Part shown: piece after piece, positions 50,601-62,125 of the stretch
Layout: each line of letters starts with the position of its first letter
Position numbering within the stretch: position 1 is the stretch's first letter
DNA from: Hybos culiciformis
Taxonomy: Eukaryota > Arthropoda > Insecta > Diptera > Hybotidae
Direction of reading: 5' to 3'
Assembly: GCA_964007475.1 (NCBI GenBank)
Contig: OZ023274.1
Span: 6,076,001-6,140,000, forward strand
DNA length: 64,000 nt
Made by a program: the position numbers and the translations under genes
The notes under the pieces: model-generated
Databases searched by the model: none
What the model was told of the DNA's origin: nothing
What the model saw: only the letters and a program-made list of their open reading frames with translations

Positions 50601-53600
50601 AATAGGTATCCAACATGCGCATATTAAATGATAAAACATAAAACACAAAAAAAAATCATTAAATTATGTTCACGCAAGGTATACGCTCAGATATTAATTA
50701 AGCAAAAAAAAAATGATAAAGTTTCTTTTAAAAAAGAATATAAGATTTTTTTAAAGTGCAAAATAAGCGAGCCAAATCTTCGAGTTTATTTGTATAATTC
50801 TTGATAGTAATCTTTGCATTTATTTATTTTTTTCAAATCTATAGTATATAAATAAATTTCTTGACTTCGATTAATATTGAGATTTTAACCGCTGTTTAAT
50901 TTAATTTTTCTCATCAGTTTTATTTTTTATTCCCTTGAACTTGAAATACATAGTCGCCTTGAGCTTAAAACATATACATATTATATAATGAGTTAAAATA
51001 GACCGATATACATTATGTGTTCGTGATTGAGCTTATTTTTGCCTATTAACTGTACTCTAATTTTTAATTTATATGTTTATATAAATTACAGTAAATTTGC
51101 ATTAATTTTCTTCGTTTTTTTTTTTAATCACAACTTTATTAAGAAATTATGTGGTTATACTTGTACAAGTTCATTATAATATATTTCTTCGTTTGGAAAA
51201 TTATATAGCAATAGTTTTCAATTATAAGCAAATCGATGCATATTAATTGAAAATTACATATATTACAACTAATTGTATATATATGTAATTAAGATTTTAA
51301 TGTAAAGATAATGGTATTAACAAAATCTTTTACAATGAATAACAATTATTATTTCAACTAAAAACGCAAGTCTGACTATAGAAAATAGATTTATGAAAAA
51401 CAAACAGAAAAACTTCAATTCGAATAGTAAAATGTTTCAAAGAAATATTAATGTTCTAAATTAGGTATACAGTGTTCAGTAGGTCATATTAAAAATAAGT
51501 AAATGTTACATTTTCCAATAAAAGATTCCACATTCCAATTGTCAGCGCTATATATGAGTAATGTTCTATTCTAGATTCTGCATATAAGTATAAAACAAAA
51601 AATATATGCTAGTCGCTTCAAAAAACATTTTTGTCCATTAAAATTCCAATATTTTTAATTAACATAAAATGTCATTTAAAATTCATTTATTTACGTCAAT
51701 TTGTCATGAAAATTTTAAACAGAATGATCTAATAATGTTTTAACATTATTAAAAACTGCAAATGAAAGAAAAAATTCATCTTAAATTAAATATTATTTAA
51801 ATAAAGAAAAATGAATTATAAACTGAAAATTAATATCCATTTTTGTACGACTTAAATTATTTTATAAACATATTTCTAATAATTTTTTTTATTATTCTAA
51901 AACTAAATATAGAAATAAACAACTTTTTAATAAATTAAACAAAACACATCATTTTTTTATATTTACTTAGCTAAATTAAGTTACATAAAGATTTCGAAAT
52001 AATAATTCAACAATGTCAATTATACAAGCAACTTGTAGTTTAAAATGTGTGATGGCAAAATAATTTCAGCTTGACGTAGCAAGCAACGATGCACAATTTG
52101 AACCTATAGAAATTATTACTTACAGTAACTCTACTTATTCTACATATTTACAATTGAAGTGATGTTAAGTAGCAATAAGCTGACTTTCAGGAAATATTTG
52201 ACTGAAACGTCAAACCGAATATTCATCATTTTTGTAACGGACAACTAGCTAGACAAATATTGAGTTATTTGTTTCTTAACTCTTTCAGGTTGCCAAATGA
52301 AATTATCTCTGAAATTATTAATTATAGTTTATTTTTTATTTTAGTTTCTCATAAAGTCATAGCTCATAATCGTAACTAATCAAAATATGGTTTATTTTAC
52401 TGAGAGTAAGATAATAAAAATTTTTTAACTTATTGTATCTATTATAGAAGTTGTGTAACATCATCACTGTGTGTACACTCAAAGCGTTGAACTGAAAAAT
52501 GGCATAATTGAAAAAAAAAAAATTCCCAGTTTTCTTATCTGCATTTATGCTAATCAAACATTTTTAATGACATTTTAAGATAAAATAATTAGATAAACTT
52601 TATAAAACGAAAGTTATATTTTTTGTTCCTATCATTTCATATATATTTCTTAAAATAATTTTATCTCTATTTTGCAGTAGAATCAATTCTACGTTTAACG
52701 TTTCATTGACCAATAAATCCATAATCCATTATAAAAACTGTTGAGCTGTCATAATTTTTTATAGTCTTTATAGTTAATTGTTGTTGTTCTTGAAAATTAT
52801 TATTTCTTTGTTAATCACGATAAATAAAAATTTTCGATAGGTTGTTAGAATTAATATTTAAATTTATATTTTCACTCATTCCGCCAATAAAAATTTAAAT
52901 TTTTTTATTTTCATCGTTAGGAAAAGAAATAAATAAAATTCGTTTCTGTATAAACGTCAGAATGTAAAATTTATTAAAAATACAATTAAGACAAAAATAA
53001 CTTTTTTGTGCCAATTATTGAAAATCTTGTTGTTCATTCTTGTACACAGTGCATACACAGAGTATAAGTATATATATTTACTTACAACAATCATTAATGA
53101 ATATTTCAAACCATTCAATATCATGTACATGTATACACTTTTTTCGTTAAATTATTAAAATATTTTCTATATAAATACACTGTAATAGTAAAAGTATTTT
53201 GCATTATGGTAATTCAAAATACATATAATTTAAGATAAGAAAAAATAACTATAATAACAATGCTTTTAAATGGACATAATCATCGAAACTTTCAATTATT
53301 TATTTTTAAAATGAATATTACTATAACTATATGTAGAATAATATATGTACAACATTGTATTCTATATACTTATATATCCAACCAATTTATGAAGGAAAAA
53401 AAAGAGAAAATCCATAAACATAATAAGATAATAACAATAATGTTAGTGAACTAAATCAATTTAATTTTTTGTACACAAAAAATAATAAATGTACGTAACT
53501 TAACAAAAATACACATTTCGGCATAGAATTGAATAATCAGAGGTGCAGCTAGAAAACAAAATTTCAATGAAGAGCCAATCAAAGAGACAATTGAACAAAA

Positions 53601-56600
53601 GCTATGTATAAATAAGCTCAAATTTTTAGATTATTAGAATGTACAATGTACAAATAATATTTTTTGATTAAATTGATTCAGTAAAGAAGTGTTTGAAATA
53701 ATAACATTTAACAAAATCGAATATAATAATTATGTTATACTTATATGTTGTGTAGAGTAAATAAAAAAAGATGATGTTCTACCATATGGAATCGTTGCTT
53801 GATCTATATACATAAAAATTCTAATATTTTCTAAGCTCGGTAAATATTGGAAAACAAAATTAAGTCAAAATTCCACATTTTATAATTCAATATCCCGTAT
53901 AAATTTTGTCATGTAACGAATAATAAATTTAAGATCCAAATATATATAATCTTTATATAAGAAAATTTGTTCGTTAAGGAAGCATATACAAAAAATTTAG
54001 GCCATGTGATCCAATTTAATTTTCTTTGGAAAAAAAATAAATAAATAGAACTTTGAGTATACATATATACTTACTTTATTTTCTTATAATTTGAAAACAA
54101 AACATATACATAGTTATACATTTATTTCTTGTGAAAAATGGGAAAATCATTTGATTGCAATAATGGAAAAAAGAAAATAATTGTTTACATTATACACATA
54201 GTTTTCTTTGAATAACACTATACGTTATTATTACGTTAAATAAATAAACAAAAAAATAGTTGTCTTCTCTATAAATACAATATCGTTTGTAATGTATATT
54301 TTATATAAAAACTTGTAACAAAAAAGTGTTATTTGATGTCACAATGTCTTTTACTTATTTGTAATTAGGTACCTTGTTTTTATTTTTTATTCTCTTTTAT
54401 TTACTTCTTTTTTTTTTGTAATTATGCGAGAAATCTAAGAAAATAGTTAGCGTTATGCATTTTTATTGTACATAATTGTTTATTTATTTATTTTTTATTA
54501 TTTATATAATTGTAGTATCAAATTTATGTTTATTTATTATATCAATTAGAATATAAAACCTTATATCAAAATCTTATGGTTGAGTTCTTTTCCTACAAAG
54601 CTAATTACTTAATTTTTATTATGAAATTTTATTTATGTTTGTGTTTTGTTTGGTTAGACTTCAATAACTGAAGCAGAAATTCAGCGGTCCATTCATCTTC
54701 ATCTTAACTCTTAAGTTAATTTAAACTTGGAATATAATTACGATAACCTTGTTCATGCGTTCTGCCATATTTCCGCAAGAGAAAAACATTTACATTAGCA
54801 CTTTAGTAGACCGCAACTGCAAAACATAAAGGATTTAAAATCTTGTTTTTAATAACGATTTTTAAAGCCATAAAATTTTGGTTCTATCTGTCTACAACAT
54901 TGTTAGGAGCTTTATGAATTAATGATAAAATAAAATAAAATTTATTTCCCAAAAATTCAAATATCTTATTATTTTTTTTAAACATAAGTAAAGTATAGAT
55001 ATTCTAAAAATATATTTGCAAAATCACATCGGAATTTATATGTATACAATTTTATTTTTAAAATATTAAAAAACATTTTTCAATCGATAAAAAACTATTT
55101 CCAGATGATTTTTAAAAATTAAAATAATAAAAATAAAAAATTGTCGGAAATGCGTCAAATAAATTTTAAACTCTTTTAAATATTTTCTTATAGCATTGTC
55201 AAAAAAATTTATGTTTTTAACATAATAAAATGTCTGAACCATTTATGCTACGAGTAAAGTGCAAATACTGAAAAGTTTATGGGTATATTTTTAGATACAC
55301 AAATATAAGAGTCATCAACTTAACAACATTCTGTCTGGTCTATCTCTATAGGAATAAACTAATTATTATATTTGTATTAATATGAAATCTTATAATAACA
55401 AGTTGATACTTCGAAATTATATCAATTGTTATTTAATACACCCGCTGTTAGATTGATCAATATATAAAATATGTCCAGTTTCCTTTTTGGCGCGAGCATA
55501 ACCAATAGTAATTTGTGGTGCGCGTGTGTACTTTCTCTAAAGTTATTTAATGTTGTATTCAATTACAAAATATGCAACATTAAACATAAAGTAAAATTGA
55601 TTGATCTTATTTTGATAAGCGGTTTTTTTTATTCATACATGTATATAATTTCAACATGTAATTTAAAATCAATTAACCGCAGCATAATATTTTTTACTTA
55701 CATATGCTATTATATATATTTTAATGTATTTTTATTAATTTATATATGGTTCTTAGGAATGTAACCGTTAAGAGCTATTGACCACATCAAATTTCCATTT
55801 TTCTTTTTTTGTCTTAACATCAAGTTCAATGTCATTTTCTGTATAACAACACTACAAATTATAATGTGGTATTTTTTATATAATTATAATTGAAGCAAAA
55901 ATGAATAATGTTAAAAGAAAAAAAAAAAAAAACAAAAATTTTATTTTTTATTTATATTTTCTTTTAAATACGATACGGACTATTTTCTTTTGAATGAATA
56001 AGTGCAACATTGATTAATAGGTCTTTAGTTTTTGTTCAATATATGCATTTTATTTCTTTTCATTCATCATTGAGCATGCACAAGTCATTTTAATAAATAC
56101 CACAATATTGGAAATTATTGCTTTTCTTTTCAAAACTTTTCAAAATTAATGAAGAAAATAATGAAAATAATGAAAATAAAAAAATTTAAAAAAAAACACT
56201 GCTGTTGCGAATCATAATCAATGTCAGTCACGAATAATATAAATTTAACAACTTTAAGGAATTTATTTTTTATGAGTAAATTTTAAAATAAATAAAATTA
56301 AGTATTCAATAAAAATAGCACGAATAATTACAAAATTTGAAAAAATTTGTGACAACATCAAGAAATGAAGATATTTCCAAATAAAATTTAGACATTATGT
56401 AGTTTTTAACGCATACAATTATGCAATTACCCAATAATGAAGTATGAAGAAGAAATATAATTAAGATACATGCGATTGTATTAGCTTTATCATTTTATAA
56501 ACAATTGACGATACTAAAACTTAAAAGTAATCTTCCTGTTAGTTGTTAAAATCGATTTGGTGCACATTAACTCAACTTCATACACACGTAATTAAATCTA

Positions 56601-59600
56601 CCCAAGCATAACTTTGAATTTTTCTGTTTCCCAAGAAAATTGAACATACCTAATTTGTGTTTTTACTTTATTTTTTATTATTGAAAAACTTTTTATTTTT
56701 ATGTAGAATGCATATTTGAAATATATGTATATGGTTAATTATATCGTTGATGACATGACTTTTATTACAAATTTCTTTTAATATCCTTATTTTGAAAGTT
56801 CTTGGTAGAACGATATTATCGCCTAACCGATGATAAACGAAATATTAATTGTTATTCTGAAATATAACAAAAATGGATGTTGAAGATGAAACTCTAATTT
56901 TTGGGGTTTTTCTTAAGAAGGTGTAAAATTTTCTCCGAATTTGTGGTCAATTTTTAAAAACTGTAAGACATCTTCTTCTTTAAAACTGTTTTTAGAGAAT
57001 CAAGAAAATTCCAAATTTCACTCTTTTTCGCGATTTTAATTAGTGAATGACTGACTGTTCAATGTTGATGATGTGAAAACAAATTTTCATGCATTAAAAT
57101 TATTTAATTCAATTAAATTTTCTGGTTTAAAATATAATTAATAAAAAATTTATCTTAAATGTTATCTATACTCTTTTCGTGGAATATGTTAGTTTTTCAC
57201 TGTCCATTCAAACCATAAGAAATATTGATATCTCTCAATCCCAATAGACAACATTATGAGAGATTCCCTAGTTTAGATCAGACTAAATAGAAAACTATAA
57301 AATGTCTCGAAAATAAATAAAATTGAAAAATAAAACACTGCATGAATAATTTTTAAACGTAAGACTTCTTTAGAAAACCTATATAATTTTTAATTATAAT
57401 TTTTGTTATTCCATTACTTGAAAAAAAAAAAAAACTTTACATTTTCATATATTTACACAATATGTCAAAATAAAATTAAGTGTTATACAAATTTTATAGC
57501 GCATAATAAATTTTCTAAAATCAGTTAAATGGAATGGAAATGAATATTAGGTATATGCAATTTTGTTCCGTTGTCTTTGTTCTGGCGAATTTAGTACTTA
57601 ATCTTAAATACACCGTTCCCAATTTTCTTTTAATTTTTTGTTTTTCATTTTATGAAAAAAAAATTAAAATTTGGTTACGCTTGAATTGAAAAACAAAATG
57701 AAAAGGAATAAAATACAATAATAAATATTTATTTTTCTTTATATACATATATTAAAAGAAGAAAATTTGTGACATTTACAGTATTTGGCATATTGAATAA
57801 TGAATTTTCAGAAAATCTAAATTTAATGTTAAGTACCTAAAAAAAATTGATTTTTCATATCCAGAAATCATAAATATTTAAAAACATTAAAAACAAAAAT
57901 GATTCCAACAACAAGATAATGATCATTTAATAAATATATATTATGTTTGAACGCAAACAAAAAAAAAAACTAAAAATAAATATTGTCAATATTCTTTTTT
58001 TTCTTTTTTCCTTACATTTATTTTATATTTCAGAGTGATAATAATATTTATATAAAAGTTGTTGAAATTGAGCCAAAACTTACAGCCTTAGGTGAGAATA
58101 TTGATGAAGCTGTTGGTTTACAGCGACAACATGAAGAATTAATTAAACAAATAAAGGTATTTTTTTTTGGAACAAGAAACTTTAAAGGTTAAATGTTAAC
58201 AGAAGCCAGTAGTCGTTAAAAAAAAAAAATTCCTAACACGGGGAAAACCCTATAAACTCAAAATATTCAGATCTGATATTGAGTACACAAACGTAAAAGC
58301 ATATTTGTTCACTTAATATTTAATTTAGCGTCGTCGTTTTCGTATTTTATTCTAATTGACAGAAAATTGACTTAACTTTTGATTAACATTTTTGATTAAA
58401 AAAAACTTACAGTTTCTGTTAATCATGATATCTATCAGAGAAAAGTTCGCAATTTGTATTTTTTTTTGGTAAATAATTTCATTATTTATAGGATCTGCCA
58501 ACACCATTAGAAGATTTCGGCCGTAAGACTGATAAACTTTTAACTACAAAACGTATAAATGCTGAAATAGTTAGCGCAATGGGACAAACTTTAGAAATTG
58601 TCTGGGATGATGTACTTAAATTAATTCACGATAGAAAACACATTCTTGATTTATGTTCAAATTTTCACGAAAAAATGGGTACTTGCCGCGGAAAAATGGC
58701 ATCACTTGAAGTTGCCTGCAAAGATACTATGATTCCTATTGAGGTTGAAGCTGTACAAGATTTCTTAAATAAATTTAAACAATTAAGAATTGATGTGTTG
58801 ACTAGCGTGATGTCTGCATTAAAAGAAGGAAATGAACTTCTAGCTCAATTAGAACAACTGCTGGAATTAAATGAAAGTGGAAGTTTAGATTCAAGACCTG
58901 AGCATTTAAAAAAAGATACATTGCGTGCTGTTAAACAAGTTCAAAGTTGGTTAGAAAACTTGCATGACAGACGTAATTTGCTAGAGGCAGCGTGGCAAAC
59001 ACGTAAAACCCAATTGGAACAGTGTTTGGCAATAGCTATTCTCGCTAATGATTTAAGTGACTTAGAAAAAAATTTGAAACATCACAAATCTGCAATGGCT
59101 GGGCAATTTAGTTTAGGTGAATGTGAACATACATCAGGGCATTCATTGAAAGAGTACAGTGGCCTAAAACATGATGCATTATTGTTACGTGACCGAGCAT
59201 TGAAAATCACCCGAGCAACGGAAAAACTGGTAACGAGTGGTTGTTTTGCAGGCAATGAGGCGTGTACACGAGCGTATAAAGCTCTCAGCTTGTGTAACGA
59301 ATATTTTGAATTATGTGATTTGCGAGAACGTTGGTTGCACCAATCAAAGGATTTCTTCACGAAAGCTGAGAAAACTTTATCAGTTTTAGAAAAATTAGAA
59401 ATTGAATTGTCACAAGTAAAATTACCACCAAATGCACCAGAAACATTTGCCATGTACGCTAAAGTTCTGCACGACTTAAGTGCATTTACCGAGGAGCCAC
59501 TTAAATTAGGTTATTTAATTTTGGATGATGTGGGACGAACGAAATACGAAACGCAAGGTGTTAAAAGAGTGTTAGAGGAAATCGAAAACAGAAAAATTTA

Positions 59601-62041
59601 TATCGAAAAGATTTGTTCACAAAATACTGAAGAGCAAGTTAAAATTCAAAAAATATTAACAAGCTTCTTAGAGCAGTATAATGAAATATGTACATGGTTG
59701 GTTGAAGTTGTTGAAAAATTTATCAAATTACAATTTTCGATGGGAATAACAGTGAATGAGGCCAAAAATTTTTTACTTTTGCATCACAAAATGCTACAAG
59801 ATCTAGAGGTAAAAGTTGGGAATAAGAATTGTGTGGTTAAGTCCAGCACAGATAATATTATATTTTTTTTGTTTCACAGTTTAAGGGAGAGTATATTAAT
59901 AATCTTCTAGAAGAAATCAAAAAATATTTGGAATCGTTAGAACCTCAACAACGTTATGAAGTTGATACAAAGGCCGATTCATTGCACAAACATTGGACTG
60001 AATTAAAAGATATTATACTTAAGAGAGTAGATTTGGTCACAATTTATATTGCATTTTTGGAAAAAGCAGAATCACTTGAAAACAAGTTCAGTGAGCTAAA
60101 TGATGAACTTAGCATGACAGCAGACGAAAATAAATTAAATTATTTAGAGAATCAATGGGACTCAGTTAAAGAATGTTATGCGAATTTAAAGAAAATAGCC
60201 GGACAATTTATAAGCGTTCAAGTGCGTGATCATTAAATCTAATATTTAGAATATAAGTGTATCACTAACATACCTATATCATTTTTAGTCTTAGTACTGT
60301 TATTGTTAGGTAATATATCAATTTTCTTGATGTCTTCAATGTGCTAAGAAATTTCATATTTTGTCAACCTAAATTTTGTCCAAAAGTTTTTAAGAAATCT
60401 ATAGTTTGGAAATAAAAGCACGCCAACGTTCTGATAATTAAGGGATATGCAACTCATCATATTTCCTTCAATACTAAATCAAAGCTTTACAAAAATGAAA
60501 TAAACCACATAATAATAATATACTCAATGCTTAAATGTGCCAAAAGTTAACAAATTTAACACGTTCTCCTACTTTTTTATAATAATTATAAACCTCTTTA
60601 ATACATAAACCTAAAATTTAATATACAGAATAAATTAAGAACATATAAGCTTTATTTGAGTATATTGTATCTTTTTATTTGTACCCAAACATAACATATA
60701 ATATCGACACAAAACTCTATTATTAAAAATAAAACACATAATATCATATTTAAAAAAAAGGAGTACCTAAAAACGAATAATTTAAATTTATTACACATTT
60801 TCTCAACATCACTTGAATAAATATTTTATTAATATAATTTACTCAAATGGTTTATATTTGTGATTGCGACAAAAAAAAAAATTAACGGATGAAATATTGA
60901 AATTTTATGACGGACGAAAGGTTATAAATGACCACTGATGACAACAAATATATATCAAATCAGTACCTTTAAATAATTTTTGAGTTTTCAAAATGATAAA
61001 AACTGATCGCGAGAGAATTTATTCAATTTTGTAATTTATAAAATTTGAATTTGTAACAAGCAATTTGTAATTCAGAAAAAATTAATTTATTTAAATTGCA
61101 TACTTTTTGGCAATCTGAAATGCGAAAAATCAATTGAAAAATTAATTGATTTTATGATTTCACACAAAAGTTTTATTTTAACCAATAATAATTTATGATT
61201 CAAATCGAAAAATATTTTTTTTTTTTTAATTAAAATATAATAGCATTATTCCAACAACTTGCGAAAAAAATCAAAAATATTTTCTTGACATGAAATATAG
61301 AATCTAAATAAAAAATGTTTTATTTATACCTATAATTGATATTTCCACTGTAGTAAAATGGATTTAAGTGAATTTACATAATACTGTTAAGAATATAATT
61401 CAAAAAATTTCTTTTTTTCTTAAACTTAAATATACATCCCTCAGATTTCGAATATAAAGTAAAATATATTTAATAAATAATGGCTAAGGCAGGTATATGT
61501 ACCCCGATACTTCAGATTATTTACCTAAACGTACAAGTAACGACTATTTCGAAAGGATTCAAAATAAAAAAAAAAAAGTTAAATTAAAAAATATACCTAA
61601 TGCATTAGCATAATATACAGTCGGTTTAGTTACAATTCATTAAGTAACATTTATGAGAAATTAGCCCTTCACATGTTTTTTTTTTGCTCTTTCTGGTCCT
61701 TACCTCCTGAAATCTACTTTTCTGTTAAAAGTCTTAAGAAGCTTTAGAGACCCTCAATGAGTATTCAAAATTAAAATAAAATCGAAAAAGATCGAGTTTA
61801 AACAGACGACTAACAGCGAAATTATTTAATTTAAGACCTAATTTCCAAAATATCATTATTTCTTAATGAAACCGCGAAAATCAATTATTAACCTTAAAAA
61901 TTAAATTTATAATCAATTACTTACAGTGAGTAATCTTAATTTAGATTATATTAAATATAATTAAATTTATTATTTTGAATTTAAATTAATTTCTTTAATG
62001 AAAATTTAAAAACAAAACAAAACAAGAATATGATTACAATT

Positions 62042-62125
<84 letters not shown>

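Larger units (their letters stand above)
38667..58033 (+). other. CCDC141-like intron 1 (19.4 kb)
   Basis: Donor gtaaga, acceptor ttttatatttcag. Apart from the repeats listed separately between 43676 and 48443, I see only AT-rich sequence. Open frames at 44358-44543, 50109-50363, 53260-53454 and 55471-55764 have amino-acid compositions expected from random AT-rich DNA. A long first intron often carries regulatory elements, but none can be identified here by eye. Confidence 0.7.

Noticed and set aside
55471..55764. 97-codon open frame rich in Ile, Tyr and Phe
   Set aside because: Hydrophobic composition follows directly from AT-rich codons. It looks like a membrane protein only for that reason.
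58236..58256. CACGGGGAAAA-type string resembling one TIR of the composite elements
   Set aside because: There is no inverted partner nearby and no TA-flanked structure.
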